64,000 nt of DNA, taken from Dyella solisilvae. GTDB lineage: Bacteria > Pseudomonadota > Gammaproteobacteria > Xanthomonadales > Rhodanobacteraceae. The notes under the pieces are model-generated. The model saw only the letters and a list, made by a program, of their open reading frames with translations. It did not search any database and had not been told where the DNA came from. The stretch covers positions 1-64,000 of the forward strand of contig NZ_QQSY01000003.1 in assembly GCF_003351225.1 (NCBI RefSeq), written 5' to 3'. Shown in pieces: positions 47,688 to 57,510 of this stretch (positions within the stretch are counted from its first letter, which is position 1; every line of letters starts with the position of its first letter). The position numbers and the translations under genes are program-made.

Positions 47688-48233
47688 CTACGCGCCGCTT
47701 GGGGCAGTCGCTGTACTCGGGGCAGGCGCCGGCGCGTTCAGCAGATCCTGCAGCTCGGCCAGGATGCCGTCCAGTTCGTCCTCGCCATAGCCCACGTGGA
47801 TGTGGGCGATGCGTCCGTCACGGCCGATCATCACCATGTAGGGCAAGCCTTTGATGCCGTACGGCTTGGAAATGCTGTTGTCGGACGGCTCGTAGGTGAG
47901 AATCACGTCCAGGTCCTTCCAGCGGTAGCGAGTCTTCCTGAAGAGGTCCATGTCGTCGTCGTGGTCGACGCCAACGACCTGCAACTGATCCGACCCGACC
48001 TTCTTCTGGATGGCCGCCAGTATCGGCATCTCCTTGAGGCAGTAGCGGCACCATGACGCCCAGAAGCTGACGATCACCACCTTCCCGTGGAAGCCGGATA
48101 CGCGCACGTCGGCGCCATGGCGATCATGGCCGAGGAAGTCGGGCGGGATGTCTCCGGTATCGGGATGCGCCTGGCACAGCGTGGCGAGCGCCAGAGCCGC
48201 CACGGCCAGCGCGATGCGAATGGTTTGTTTCAT
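47688..48233 (-). CDS. TlpA-family thioredoxin-like protein, periplasmic
   Basis: The 181-aa protein has a signal peptide (about 1-22, ending CQA) and a TlpA/ResA-like thioredoxin fold with the CxxC motif WASWCRYC and cis-Pro in LPYMVMIG. It likely reduces disulfides or cytochrome apoproteins in the periplasm. The Ala/Pro/Thr tail is low complexity. Divergent from the APC permease. Confidence 0.9.
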   Translation of the reverse strand: MKQTIRIALAVAALALATLCQAHPDTGDIPPDFLGHDRHGADVRVSGFHGKVVIVSFWASWCRYCLKEMPILAAIQKKVGSDQLQVVGVDHDDDMDLFRKTRYRWKDLDVILTYEPSDNSISKPYGIKGLPYMVMIGRDGRIAHIHVGYGEDELDGILAELQDLLNAPAPAPSTATAPSGA

Positions 48234-48392
48234 GGTGTTCCCCCTGGCGGCAGCCTAGCGCAACTTGGGCGCCAGGATGTCCCCGGGTTGGTCCGTACCA
48301 ATGGCGGTTGCGGGTGGCGAAGACGGCTGGCATGGTTCAGCGCTTTACCCTGCAAAGCGGGCAGCTCCTGGCGGCTGCCGAAGGCGCTCCCC

Positions 48393-49832
48393 ATGTCCCT
48401 GATCCGTTCGTTGTTCTCCATCAAGCCCATCGAGGCGTCACTCTCGGCCAATGACAACCTGCGCCGCACCCTGGGATTGAAGGACCTGATCGTGCTGGGC
48501 GTGGGCGCGGTGATCGGCGCGGGCATCTTCGTCATCACCGGGCAGGCGGCGGCCGAGCATGCCGGGCCGGCGCTGACCCTCTCCTTCGTGCTGGCGGGCC
48601 TGGCCGCCGCGCTGGCGGCCCTGAGCTACGCGGAGTTCGCCGCGATGCTGCCGGTGTCGGGCAGCGCCTATGTGTACGCCTATGCCACCTTCGGCGAACT
48701 GCTCGCCTGGTTCATCGGCTGGAACGTGGTGGCCGAATATCTGCTGGCGGTGTCCTCGGTGGCGGTGGGTTGGTCCGGCTATGGGGTAGGGCTGCTGCAC
48801 AGCCTGGGTATGGACGTGCCGACCGTGCTGGCCAATGCGCCGCTGGCGTTCCGCGACGGCCATTTCGTGGCGACAGGGGCGTGGATCAACCTGCCGGCGT
48901 TGCTGGTGGTGGCCGCGATCACCGCCTTGCTCTACGCGGGCACGCGCCAATCGACCCTGTTCGCCAGCGTGGTGGTGGCGTTGAAAGTGCTGGTGGTGAT
49001 CCTGTTCGTGGTGTTCGGCGTGCAGTACATCGACACCTCGCTGTGGCATCCCTACGTGCCGGCCAACCTGGGCGACGACCACTACGGCTGGTCCGGGGTG
49101 TTCCGCGCCGCCACCAGCGTGTTCTACGCCTACATCGGCTTCGACGCGGTGGCGACTGCCGCGCAGGAAACCCGCAATCCGCAGCAGAACGTGCCGGCGG
49201 GCATCCTGATCTCGCTGGCGATCTGCACGGTGCTGTACATCGTGGTGGCGGCGGTGCTCACCGGCCTGGTGCCTTATGCGCAGCTGGCCACGGCCGAACC
49301 GGTGGCCACGGCGCTGGCTGCGCATCCGTCGCTCGCCTGGCTGAAGCTGCTGACCCAGGTGGGCGCGGTGGCCGGCCTCACGTCGGTGATCCTGGTGATG
49401 CACATGGGCCTGGCGCGCATCCTCTACACCATGGCCGGCGACGGGCTGCTGCCGCAGGTGTTCGGCGCGGTGCACGAGCGTTTCAGGACACCGCACCGCA
49501 CGACCCTGCTGGTGGGCGCCGTCGGCGGCCTGCTGGCGGCGGTGTTTCCGCTGAGCCTGCTCGGCGACCTGTTGTCGATGGGCACCCTGCTGGCCTTCGC
49601 CACGGTGTGCGTGGGTGTGCTGGTGCTGCGTCGCACGCGCCCGGAACTGCCGCGTGGCTTCCGCGTGCCGGCGGCGCCGGTGGTGTGTTCGCTCGGCGTG
49701 CTGGTGTGCCTGTTCCTGCTGGCGCAGATGAACAAGGGCAACTGGCTGTTGCTGGCCGGCTGGACCGTGATCGGCATGCTGATCTACGTGGGCTACGGCT
49801 ACCGCAACAGCCGGCTGCGCACGGACGGCTGA
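48393..49832 (+). CDS. APC-family amino acid permease
   Basis: The 479-aa permease has about 12 membrane segments and the APC motif GAVIGAGIFVITGQAAAEHAGPA at residues 38-60. A TM6 segment FYAYIGFDAVATAAQETRNPQ places it with the cationic amino acid transporter/YfnA-like subgroup. The exact substrate is unknown. ATG 48393 fits the family N-terminus; the ribosome site is weak. Confidence 0.9.
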   Translation: MSLIRSLFSIKPIEASLSANDNLRRTLGLKDLIVLGVGAVIGAGIFVITGQAAAEHAGPALTLSFVLAGLAAALAALSYAEFAAMLPVSGSAYVYAYATFGELLAWFIGWNVVAEYLLAVSSVAVGWSGYGVGLLHSLGMDVPTVLANAPLAFRDGHFVATGAWINLPALLVVAAITALLYAGTRQSTLFASVVVALKVLVVILFVVFGVQYIDTSLWHPYVPANLGDDHYGWSGVFRAATSVFYAYIGFDAVATAAQETRNPQQNVPAGILISLAICTVLYIVVAAVLTGLVPYAQLATAEPVATALAAHPSLAWLKLLTQVGAVAGLTSVILVMHMGLARILYTMAGDGLLPQVFGAVHERFRTPHRTTLLVGAVGGLLAAVFPLSLLGDLLSMGTLLAFATVCVGVLVLRRTRPELPRGFRVPAAPVVCSLGVLVCLFLLAQMNKGNWLLLAGWTVIGMLIYVGYGYRNSRLRTDG

Positions 49833-49846
49833 TCTCTCCCGTCCCT

Positions 49847-49879
49847 GCGACGACGGATAACCTCGGAGTCCGTCGTCGC
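49847..49879. terminator. 11-bp stem-loop between convergent genes
   Basis: GCGACGACGGA, an 11-base loop and TCCGTCGTCGC lie between the permease (+) and the 69-aa gene (-). The stem is perfect but T-runs are absent; a bidirectional terminator is likely. Confidence 0.6.
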
Positions 49880-49892
49880 GATGCCTGTTGGT

Positions 49893-50102
49893 TTACCAGA
49901 TATGGAAGCGCTGCTCCCACGCGGGGCTGTCGATGTAGTGCTCAAGGCCCTGCACCTTGAGTGGATGCAGGTCGTAATCCACGTGCTGGTATTCGGCATC
50001 CCGGATGGCTGCAATCTCGTCGTTGGTGAGCTGCGACGAAGGTGTCACGTTTGGATTGGCGTCCAGCGGTGTGGCGTTGTGCGGGCGGTTGGGAAGCGTC
50101 AT
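49893..50102 (-). CDS. Small hypothetical protein (69 aa)
   Basis: The ATG at 50102 follows AGGAG at 8 bases, a strong start signal. The product is hydrophilic, with no signal or membrane segment, and two parts: TPSSQLTNDEIAAIRDAEYQH and a C-terminus ending HIW. I do not recognise it. No close neighbour shares its strand; the next gene, rnhB, ends 440 bp away. Confidence 0.65.
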   Translation of the reverse strand: MTLPNRPHNATPLDANPNVTPSSQLTNDEIAAIRDAEYQHVDYDLHPLKVQGLEHYIDSPAWEQRFHIW

Positions 50103-50543
50103 GACACGACTCCTGCGGTCAAATGCGCGCATAGGTGTTGAAGGCCGCATGGCTCGCAGGGCCACGCGGGGTGGATCATGCGTCCTTGCCTGAGCTGGAA
50201 GTGCACCGCGCCGCGGATGGGGGCGTATCGGTAGGTCTGGCGTGGGCTCGAGCGGCCCGGCGGCTTCGCTTCCTGTATCCGTTCGGATGCAGCAATGGCG
50301 AAAAAGGTTGCCTCGTCGAAAGCAGTATCAAAGTGCTACGGCAACGGGCTGTCCGTCGCCTCCTGACTTTGCCGGGTCCGTGTCGCAGGTCACGGCTTCC
50401 CGTGAGTCAAGGCTATTCTAACTCCGTGACATGAGGGTGACGTGGCCCATTGGGCATGCTTCGCGCGGCGGCGATTGGCCCCGCTGTTGCATTGGCGGCA
50501 CGACTCAGTAGCGTTGATATGGACGTCCATATCAACGCGGCAT
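50103..50543. other. Non-coding region upstream of the 69-aa gene and downstream of rnhB
   Basis: About 440 bp show no convincing gene on either strand. It contains CACGG/CCGTG (50391-50404) and a perfect 28-bp palindrome at 50511-50538. A regulatory role or small RNA is possible, but no clear promoter or terminator stands out. Confidence 0.5.
50511..50538. promoter_or_regulatory. Perfect 28-bp palindrome after rnhB
   Basis: The half-site GCGTTGATATGGAC meets its complement with no spacer. It lies 6 bp beyond the rnhB stop. Such perfection is typical of a dimeric-regulator operator or a cruciform-forming site rather than a terminator, as no T-run follows. Confidence 0.6.
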
Positions 50544-51170
50544 TCAGAACAGCACGCCCTGGTCGACCAGCAGTTTCACCGGGGCGAAGCTGCGCCGGTG
50601 ATGGGGGCAGGGGCCCAGCCGCTTGAGCGCCTCCAGGTGCGCCGGCGTGCCGTAGCCCTTGTGCACGGCGAAGCCATAGCCGGGATGCTCGCTGTCGAGC
50701 GCGACCATCCAGCGGTCGCGCGTCACCTTGGCCAGGATTGAGGCGGCGCTGATGGCGGGCTCCAGCGCGTCACCGCCGATGATCGCGCGGCCGGCGCAGG
50801 GCAGGTCGCGCGGCAGTGCGTTGCCGTCGATCAAGGCTTCGTGCGGCGTCGTGGCCAATCCGGCCAGCGCCCGGCACATGCCGGCCATGGTCGCCTGGTA
50901 GATGTTGATGCGATCGATTTCCTCGGCCGTCACCATCACCACGCAGTGCGCCAGCGCCTGCTCGATGATCTGCGGATACAGCGCTTCGCGGCGCGCCTCG
51001 CTGAGCTTCTTGGAGTCGTTGAGGCCGACGATCGGGCGGGCGGGATCGAGGATCACCGCAGCAACGGCGACCGGTCCGGCCAGCGGGCCGCGACCGGCTT
51101 CATCGACGCCGGCGATGAGCCGCGCTTCGGCGACGGCGGCGGTCTTGGCGCGGGTCGACCTAGCGGGCAT
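50544..51170 (-). CDS. rnhB: Ribonuclease HII
   Basis: The 208-aa protein removes ribonucleotides from DNA-RNA hybrids. Catalytic acidic residues appear in [16 protein letters not shown] and in LIDGNALP. The ATG at 51170 overlaps the lpxB stop by 11 bp, so coupled. This is the usual lpxB-rnhB linkage. Confidence 0.96.
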   Translation of the reverse strand: MPARSTRAKTAAVAEARLIAGVDEAGRGPLAGPVAVAAVILDPARPIVGLNDSKKLSEARREALYPQIIEQALAHCVVMVTAEEIDRINIYQATMAGMCRALAGLATTPHEALIDGNALPRDLPCAGRAIIGGDALEPAISAASILAKVTRDRWMVALDSEHPGYGFAVHKGYGTPAHLEALKRLGPCPHHRRSFAPVKLLVDQGVLF

Positions 51171-52374
51171 GACCAGCCTCCACCAGTTCCGCCACGGCGG
51201 CGGCCGCCAGGTCACCGGCATGGCCTTCCAGATCGCCACGCAACGCCATGTGCAGTTGCTCGAAGGCGGCTACGACGGCGCCGCGACGTTCGCTGTCCTG
51301 GAACAGCGCCAGCGTCGCCGCGGCGAGCTTGTCGGCGGTGAAGTCGTCCTGCATCAGCTCTGGCACGAGCAGGACATCGGAGCCCATGCCACTGGCGCGC
51401 GCGAGGATGTTGGGCAACGAGTAGACATCGGTCTTGAGCATGTTCAGTGCACGGGCGATGCGGTAGCTGATGGGCGACACGCGATAGCCCACCACCATCG
51501 GCCGCTTGGCCAGCATGGCTTCCAGGGTGGCGGTGCCCGAGGCGAGCAGCACCACGTCGGCGGCCAGCATGGCCTCATGCGCATGGCCTTCCAGCACGAC
51601 GGGCGCGTCTTCGCCGGTTGCATCGCCCAGCAGCGCCTTGAGGCTGGCGCTCACGCGTTCATTGGCGGCAGGAATCACGATGCGCAGGCCGGGCAGTTGC
51701 ATCGCGACCTTGCGGGCGGCGTCGATGAAGCCACGACCCAGCATCGATACCTCGGACGGCCGGCTGCCAGGCAGCACGGCGAGCACGGGCACGTTGTGCG
51801 GCAGGCCGAGGAAGTCGCGCGCGCCGGCGCGATCGGACACCATTGCGAAACGGTCGGCCAGCGGATGCCCGACGAAACGCGCGTCGATGCCGTGGCGGGC
51901 ATAGATCGCCGGTTCCATCGGGAACAGGCAGAGCACGCGGTCTGCGCTGCGGCCAATCTTCTCCGCACGCTTCTCGCGCCAGGCCCACACCGAGGGGCTG
52001 ACATAGTGCACCGTGCGCAGACCTGCTTCACGCAGGCGCTTTTCGACGCCAAGGTTGAAGTCCGGCGCATCGATGCCGACTACCACCGCGGGCTTGGCCG
52101 CAACCAGGCGCGCCACCAGCTCCTTGCGCAGTCGCAGCAGGCGGGGCAGGTGCGAGACCACCTCGGCGAAGCCGAACAGCGACAGTTCCTTGATGTCGTA
52201 CCAGGACTCGAAGCCCTGCGCCTGCATGCGCGCGCCACCGATGCCGACGAAGCGAGCGTCGGGATAGCGACGGCGAAGCGCGGCGATGAGGTCGGCGCCC
52301 AACTGGTCGCCGGAATCTTCGCCGGCGATGAGGGCGATAAGCGGGGAGGGCGTCACGGTGTCAGCAGGGGGCAT
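51160..52374 (-). CDS. lpxB: Lipid-A-disaccharide synthase
   Basis: The 404-aa glycosyltransferase joins UDP-diacylglucosamine and lipid X to form the lipid A disaccharide. Motifs are [37 protein letters not shown] and LPGSRPSEV. It lies between lpxA and rnhB; a hairpin stands in the 73-bp gap to lpxA. Confidence 0.97.
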   Translation of the reverse strand: MPPADTVTPSPLIALIAGEDSGDQLGADLIAALRRRYPDARFVGIGGARMQAQGFESWYDIKELSLFGFAEVVSHLPRLLRLRKELVARLVAAKPAVVVGIDAPDFNLGVEKRLREAGLRTVHYVSPSVWAWREKRAEKIGRSADRVLCLFPMEPAIYARHGIDARFVGHPLADRFAMVSDRAGARDFLGLPHNVPVLAVLPGSRPSEVSMLGRGFIDAARKVAMQLPGLRIVIPAANERVSASLKALLGDATGEDAPVVLEGHAHEAMLAADVVLLASGTATLEAMLAKRPMVVGYRVSPISYRIARALNMLKTDVYSLPNILARASGMGSDVLLVPELMQDDFTADKLAAATLALFQDSERRGAVVAAFEQLHMALRGDLEGHAGDLAAAAVAELVEAGHAR

Positions 52375-52414
52375 GGCTCAAGCTCGGCAACAATGGCAAT
52401 CCCCCATCGTGAAT

Positions 52415-52440
52415 CGCCGACAGGGATGCCCCTGTCGGCG
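52415..52440. other. 11-bp hairpin between lpxA and lpxB
   Basis: CGCCGACAGGG, loop ATGC, CCCTGTCGGCG. The arm is perfect and GC-rich without a T-run. It may be a small interspersed palindromic repeat or a stability element that sets lpxB level relative to lpxA. Confidence 0.65.
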
Positions 52441-52447
52441 GTGCTGG

Positions 52448-53221
52448 TCAGCGAGCGAGCGAACGCTCGCTACGGTCCAGGAACTCGAGCATGGCGCGCA
52501 CGTCCTCGCTGTCCGTCGCCTGCGTCGCCAGCTGTTCGCGCGCGTCAGCGAGGGTGAGCCCGGCCATGTAGAGCGTGCGGTACGCGCGCTTGATCGCCGA
52601 GATGCGCGTGGCGTCGAAGCCGCGGCGCTTGAGGCCTTCGCTGTTGATGCCGCGCGGGCGGCCGCGCTGATCGTTTGCCATGGTCACGAACGGCGGCACG
52701 TCCGAGCCAAGCAGGCAGCCCATGCCGATGAACGCATGCGCACCGATCTTGCAGAACTGATGGGCGCCGGAGAAGCCCGCCATCACCACCCAGTCGCCGA
52801 TCTCGACGTGGCCGGCCAACGCCGAGTAGTTGGAAAACACCGTGTGGTTGCCGATCTGGCAGTCGTGCGCGATGTGCACGTAGGCCAGGATCCAGTTGTC
52901 GTTGCCGATGCGCGTGGCGCCGCCACCGTCGCCCGTGCCGCGGTTGATGGTGACGTATTCGCGGATCTGGTTGCGGTCGCCGATCACCAGCTCGGTGCGT
53001 TCGCCCTGGAACTTCTTGTCCTGCGGGTCGCCGCCCAGCGAGGCGAACTGGCTGACGCGATTGTCGCGCCCAATACGCGTGGGACCTTCGATCACCACAT
53101 GCGGGCCGATCACCGTGCCTTCGCCGATCTCGACACCGGCGCCGATCACGCTGTAAGCGCCAATGCAGACGTTCGCGGCGATGACGGCGGTGGGATCGAT
53201 CTGCGCGGTGGGATGGATCAT
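52448..53221 (-). CDS. lpxA: UDP-N-acetylglucosamine acyltransferase
   Basis: The 257-aa enzyme adds the first 3-OH acyl chain in lipid A synthesis. The sequence is a left-handed beta helix of hexapeptide repeats followed by a helical C-terminal domain. The catalytic histidine lies in the [14 protein letters not shown] region. ATG 53221 overlaps the fabZ stop as ATGA; this gives the conserved start [13 protein letters not shown]. Confidence 0.97.
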   Translation of the reverse strand: MIHPTAQIDPTAVIAANVCIGAYSVIGAGVEIGEGTVIGPHVVIEGPTRIGRDNRVSQFASLGGDPQDKKFQGERTELVIGDRNQIREYVTINRGTGDGGGATRIGNDNWILAYVHIAHDCQIGNHTVFSNYSALAGHVEIGDWVVMAGFSGAHQFCKIGAHAFIGMGCLLGSDVPPFVTMANDQRGRPRGINSEGLKRRGFDATRISAIKRAYRTLYMAGLTLADAREQLATQATDSEDVRAMLEFLDRSERSLAR

Positions 53222-53691
53222 TTGTCGGTCCTCGCGGCGCACATCAGCTCGCAGCTCGCAACTTCCTTGCCGTCGACGATCGTGCGCGCTTCGAACAGAC
53301 CCATGCTGCGCAGCAGGCGCTTGAGCTCCACTTCGAGGCGCAACTGGTCGCCCGGCACCACGGGGGCGTTGAAGCGCGCGTTGTCGACCTTGGCCAGGTA
53401 GAACAGCGGGCTGCCGGTGGTGCCCTTGAGGCGGCTGGAGATCTGCGTCAGCAGGCCTGCAGCCTGGGCCATCGCCTCGATGATCAGCACGCCGGGCATC
53501 ACCGGGTGGCCGGGGAAGTGGCCCTGGAAGAACGGCTCGTTGATGGTCACGTTCTTGATGGCCACCGCACGCTTGTCCGGCACGAGCTCGATGACGCGGT
53601 CGACCAGCAGGAACGGATAACGGTGCGGCAGCAGCTGCTGGATTTGTTCCACGTTCACCGGAAGGTGGAAAGGCACGGTGTGGTCAGTCAT
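53218..53691 (-). CDS. fabZ: 3-hydroxyacyl-ACP dehydratase FabZ
   Basis: The 157-aa hot-dog-fold enzyme dehydrates 3-hydroxyacyl-ACP in fatty acid elongation and competes with LpxA for substrate. The catalytic His is in [11 protein letters not shown], the acidic residue in [11 protein letters not shown] 53691 overlaps lpxD by 8 bp and the stop overlaps lpxA. Confidence 0.97.
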   Translation of the reverse strand: MTDHTVPFHLPVNVEQIQQLLPHRYPFLLVDRVIELVPDKRAVAIKNVTINEPFFQGHFPGHPVMPGVLIIEAMAQAAGLLTQISSRLKGTTGSPLFYLAKVDNARFNAPVVPGDQLRLEVELKRLLRSMGLFEARTIVDGKEVASCELMCAARTDK

Positions 53692-54712
53692 TGTTGCTGT
53701 CCTTCTCCAGCGCCGAGAGTCGGCGCGCGTATTCGTCGAGATGCTTGAAACGGGCCGCGTTGCGCCGCCACTGGCGGTTTTCCTGCAATGGCACGCCCGA
53801 AGAATATTCGCCGGGCTCGCGTATCGAGTGCGTGACCAGGCTCTTGGCGGTAATGGTAACCCGGTCGGCCACTTCCAGATGGCCAAGCACGCCGGCATTG
53901 CCGCCGATCATGCAGTAGCGGCCGATCTTGGCGCTGCCGGCCACCGCCGCGCAGCCGGCCAGGGCCGTATGCGCGCCGATATGGACGTTGTGGGCGATCT
54001 GGATCTGGTTGTCGAGGCGCACGTCCTCTTCCAGCACGGTGTCGTCCAGGGCGCCGCGATCAATGGTGGTGTTGGCGCCGATCTCGCAATCGTCGCCGAT
54101 GCGCACGCCACCCAGCTGGGGCAGCTTGATCCATTGGTCGCGGTCAAAGGCCAGGCCGAAACCGTCCGAGCCGATCACCGCGCCCGGATGCGCCAGCACG
54201 CGCTTGCCGAGGGTGACACGGATCACCAGGGTCACGCGCGCCACCAGCCGGCTCTGCGCGCCGACCGTGCATTCAGGGCCAATGATGCAATGGGGGCCGA
54301 GCACGGCGCCGTCCTCGATCACCGCGCTCTCGTCGATCACGCAGCCCGGGCCGATGCTGGCGGTGGGCGCCACGCGTGCGCCGGCGGCGACCACCGCGCT
54401 GGGATGGATGCCGGCCGGAGCGGCGGGCAGCCGCTCGAACAGGGCGGCGATCTTCGCGTAGGCGACGTAAGGGTCGCGGGCGACCAGCGCCGGCACCGGG
54501 CTGTCGGCGACCTGTTCCTCGCGCATCACCACCACGCCGGCGCGGGTGTCGCCGAGCTGGGAGGCGTACTTGCTGTTGGAGAGGAAGCTGAGCTGGCTCG
54601 GACCCGCGCCGGCCAGCGTGCCCACGCCATCGATGACGCGCGCGCCGTCGCCATGGAAGGCGAGGCCGAAGCGCTCGGCAAGTTCGGATACGGTGGTCTT
54701 GAAGACACTCAT
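53684..54712 (-). CDS. lpxD: UDP-3-O-acylglucosamine N-acyltransferase
   Basis: The 342-aa enzyme adds the second acyl chain in lipid A synthesis. It has an N-terminal uridine-binding domain, a hexapeptide-repeat beta helix (IHPSAVVAAGARVAPTASIGPG in part) and a C-terminal helix. The catalytic His is in QIAHNVHIG. GGAG precedes ATG 54712. It is the first gene of the lpx block, directly after the bamA terminator. Confidence 0.97.
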   Translation of the reverse strand: MSVFKTTVSELAERFGLAFHGDGARVIDGVGTLAGAGPSQLSFLSNSKYASQLGDTRAGVVVMREEQVADSPVPALVARDPYVAYAKIAALFERLPAAPAGIHPSAVVAAGARVAPTASIGPGCVIDESAVIEDGAVLGPHCIIGPECTVGAQSRLVARVTLVIRVTLGKRVLAHPGAVIGSDGFGLAFDRDQWIKLPQLGGVRIGDDCEIGANTTIDRGALDDTVLEEDVRLDNQIQIAHNVHIGAHTALAGCAAVAGSAKIGRYCMIGGNAGVLGHLEVADRVTITAKSLVTHSIREPGEYSSGVPLQENRQWRRNAARFKHLDEYARRLSALEKDSNND

Positions 54713-54737
54713 GGTTCGGGCTCCCTGCGATCCGCGC

Positions 54738-54743
54738 ATTGTA
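54738..54743 (-). promoter_or_regulatory. Candidate -10 box of lpxD
   Basis: On the minus strand TACAAT lies between the bamA terminator and lpxD, predicting a leader of about 18 nt. No consensus -35 is seen. Confidence 0.45.
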
Positions 54744-54768
54744 GGGCGTGATCCCCGCCCACGCGCGC

Positions 54769-54798
54769 CAAAAAAGAAAGCGCGGCATGGCCGCGCTC
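54769..54798 (-). terminator. Rho-independent terminator after bamA
   Basis: On the minus strand AGCGCGGC, loop CAT, GCCGCGCT is followed by TTCTTTTTT. This is a strong intrinsic terminator at the place where skp lies in E. coli. Confidence 0.88.
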
Positions 54799-54831
54799 TC
54801 CATTGCCCAGTATTTCAGGCGATTCGGGTCG

Positions 54832-57294
54832 TCAGAACTGACTGCCGAAGGTGAACTGGATGCGCTCTTCGTAGTGACCGTCGTCCGCCTGCGTGCGGAC
54901 CGGCAGCGCGAAGTTGATGATCAGCGGGCCGATCGGCGCCTGCCAGTGCAGCGAGAGGCCGGTGGAGACGCGCAGCGTCTTGGCCGTGAAGCTCTGGTAG
55001 TTCTCGTAGGCGTTACCGACGTCGACGAACCACGACACACGAGCCGTGTTGATGTCCTTGAGGAACGGCAGCGGCAGGTACAGCTCCGCCGTGCCCAGCA
55101 CCTTGAAGGCGCCGCCCAGCGGCTGCGCGTAGCCGTACACGCTGCCTGCGCAGGTGCCGTCGGAGGCGGGCTGGATCGGCTTGCCGTTGGCGTCCGTGCC
55201 CACGCAGACACGGGGGCCCAGGGTGTTGTCCTGGAAGCCGCGCACGTCGCGCACACCACCCGAATAGAAGTTCTCCCAGAACGGGTAGGTCACCGGGTCG
55301 CCGGCCTTGTAGGTCGTGCCACCGTCGTACTGGAAGGTCTGGCCGTAGGCCTTGCCGTAGCCGACCTGGCCGTCCAGGTACAGCACGAAGCCCTTGCCGA
55401 TCGGGAAGTAGTGGTTCGCCTCGCCCATGATCTTGTAGTACTGCACGGTGGAGCCGGGCAGGGCTACGTCGGTCGACAGGGAGACCAGGCCACCGCGGGT
55501 CGGCGCCCAGTAGCCGTTGCGGGTGTCGTGCGTCCAGCCCAGCGTGGCGTCCCAGGTATGGACCGTCTGGTGGCCGAGCGCGTTCTGGTAGTCGATCAGC
55601 ACCTGCGGCGAGTAGTTCACCGTCTCGGTCTGACCGGTCGGGTTGCCGTTAACGTCGAGAACCTGCTGCTGGTAGGCGAGGTTGATCTTGTTGCTGCTGA
55701 TGCCCAGGCCCGCGCGGACGTTGTCCGTTTCGGAGATCGGGAAGCTCAGGAAGGAGGAGAACGACTTCAGCGAGCTCTCGTAGTTGACGAACGTGCTGTT
55801 GGTGTCGCCGTAGTTGCTCTTGGTGTAACCGGCGGTATAGCCGATGCCCACGCCGCTGTCGGTGAGGTACGGGTTGAAGTAGGTGGCGTTGATCGCGGTG
55901 GAGTAGTCGCTGCGCGACGCGCCCACGCTGAAGCTGTCACCCGTGCCCAGGAAGTTGTTCTGCGACACCGACGCGGACAGGATGATGCCCGAGTACTGCG
56001 AGTAGCCCACGCCGAACATCAGGCTGCCGGCGGACTGCTCTTCCACCTTCACGGTCAGGTCGACCTGGTCCTCGGTGCCGGGCACCAGGGCCTTGTCGAT
56101 GTTGACGGTCTTGAAGTAGCCCAGGCGCTGCAGACGGATCTTCGAGCGGTCGATCGCCGGCTGCGAGAACCAGCTGCCCTCGAGCTGGCGCATTTCGCGG
56201 CGCAGCACGTCGTCTTCCGTGCGGGTGTTGCCCTGGAAGATCACGCGGCGCACGTACACGCGCTTGCCCGGCTCGACGTAGAGCGTGAGGTCGACGGTGC
56301 GCTTGTCCTTGTCCAGCTTCGGCACCGGGGTGACCTTGGCGAACGCATAGCCGATGCTGGCCAGCACGGTCTTGATCGCGTTGGTGCTCGACTCGATCGC
56401 CTTGCGGTTGAAGGTGTCGCCCTTGTGCACGTACACCAGCTGGCGCAGCGCATCCTCGGGGAGGATCAGCTCGCCGAGCAGGTGCACGTCGGAAATGGTG
56501 TAGATGTCGCCTTCCTTGACGCTGGCGGCGATGTACATCGAACGCTTGTCGGGCGCGATGGTGACCTGGGTGGAGTCGACGCCGAAATCGGCGTAGCCGC
56601 GATCCATGTAGTAGGACTGCAGCTTTTCCAGGTCACCGCTGAGCTTCTCGCGCGAGTACTGGTCGTCCTTCGAATACCAGGACATCAGGTTGGACGTGTC
56701 CGACTCGAAACCCGAGCGGATCTCCTTGTCGGTAAACGCCTTGTTGCCGACGATGTTGATTTCCTTGATCTTCGCGACCTTGCCTTCGCGGATCTCGATG
56801 TCGATGGCGACGCGGTTGCGATCGAGCTGGGTCACGTGCGGTTCGACCGACACGTTGTACTTGCCGCGGTTGTAGTACTGACGAATCAGTTCCTGCTGCA
56901 CGCGGTCCAGCGAGAGGCGGTCAAAGGCTTCACCTTCGGACAGGCCGATCTCCTTCAGGCCCTTGCGCAGATCCTCTTCCTTGATGTCCTTGTTGCCGCG
57001 GATGTTGAGCTTGGCGATGGAGGGGCGCTCCACCACCTTGATGACCATGATGTCGCCCTCGCGATCGATCTGCACGTCGCTGAAGAACTTGGTCTGGTAC
57101 AGGGCGCGGATCGCGCGCTGGGCGCCATCGTTGGTCAGGCGATCGCCCTTGTTGATCGGCAGGTAGTTGAGCACCGTGCCGGTGGAAATGCGGCTGAGGC
57201 CGTCGATACGAATGTCGGAGACGACGAAGGGCTCGAAGGCGAGGACATTGGCTGAGAGGGAGGCAAGCAGGATCAGGGCGGCGATACGCTTCAT
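54832..57294 (-). CDS. bamA: Outer membrane protein assembly factor BamA
   Basis: The 820-aa protein has a signal peptide (RIAALILLASLSANVLA), five POTRA domains (about 22-425) and a 16-strand beta barrel ending in Phe. It inserts outer membrane proteins. The POTRA5-barrel linker and the QFTFGSQF C-terminal strand are typical. It follows rseP. Confidence 0.97.
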   Translation of the reverse strand: MKRIAALILLASLSANVLAFEPFVVSDIRIDGLSRISTGTVLNYLPINKGDRLTNDGAQRAIRALYQTKFFSDVQIDREGDIMVIKVVERPSIAKLNIRGNKDIKEEDLRKGLKEIGLSEGEAFDRLSLDRVQQELIRQYYNRGKYNVSVEPHVTQLDRNRVAIDIEIREGKVAKIKEINIVGNKAFTDKEIRSGFESDTSNLMSWYSKDDQYSREKLSGDLEKLQSYYMDRGYADFGVDSTQVTIAPDKRSMYIAASVKEGDIYTISDVHLLGELILPEDALRQLVYVHKGDTFNRKAIESSTNAIKTVLASIGYAFAKVTPVPKLDKDKRTVDLTLYVEPGKRVYVRRVIFQGNTRTEDDVLRREMRQLEGSWFSQPAIDRSKIRLQRLGYFKTVNIDKALVPGTEDQVDLTVKVEEQSAGSLMFGVGYSQYSGIILSASVSQNNFLGTGDSFSVGASRSDYSTAINATYFNPYLTDSGVGIGYTAGYTKSNYGDTNSTFVNYESSLKSFSSFLSFPISETDNVRAGLGISSNKINLAYQQQVLDVNGNPTGQTETVNYSPQVLIDYQNALGHQTVHTWDATLGWTHDTRNGYWAPTRGGLVSLSTDVALPGSTVQYYKIMGEANHYFPIGKGFVLYLDGQVGYGKAYGQTFQYDGGTTYKAGDPVTYPFWENFYSGGVRDVRGFQDNTLGPRVCVGTDANGKPIQPASDGTCAGSVYGYAQPLGGAFKVLGTAELYLPLPFLKDINTARVSWFVDVGNAYENYQSFTAKTLRVSTGLSLHWQAPIGPLIINFALPVRTQADDGHYEERIQFTFGSQF

Positions 57295-57510
57295 CGTCGA
57301 TTCCGTTTTCTTATTCCGACGAGGCGGCGCGGGCCGCCCCGATCAATGCGTGAAGCCAGGACGAGCCCAGCCTTGAAAGGGTGCTTGCATCTTCCCCAGA
57401 TGCGTCGGGTAAACCGTCGCCACGTCCCTCCGGCGCGCGCGTGACCGCGCTCGCCATAGGTACGCCATGATCCCCGGACACCGTGCGACCTTCGGCAAAG
57501 GCGGCGCGCG

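Noticed and set aside
50135-50434. 99-aa plus-strand ORF after the 69-aa gene
   Set aside because: No ribosome site, composition typical of random frames, overlaps the upstream region of the minus-strand gene.
54748-57255. 835-aa plus-strand ORF opposite bamA
   Set aside because: Antisense to a certain BamA gene; composition is Val/Asp/Gln-rich without motifs.
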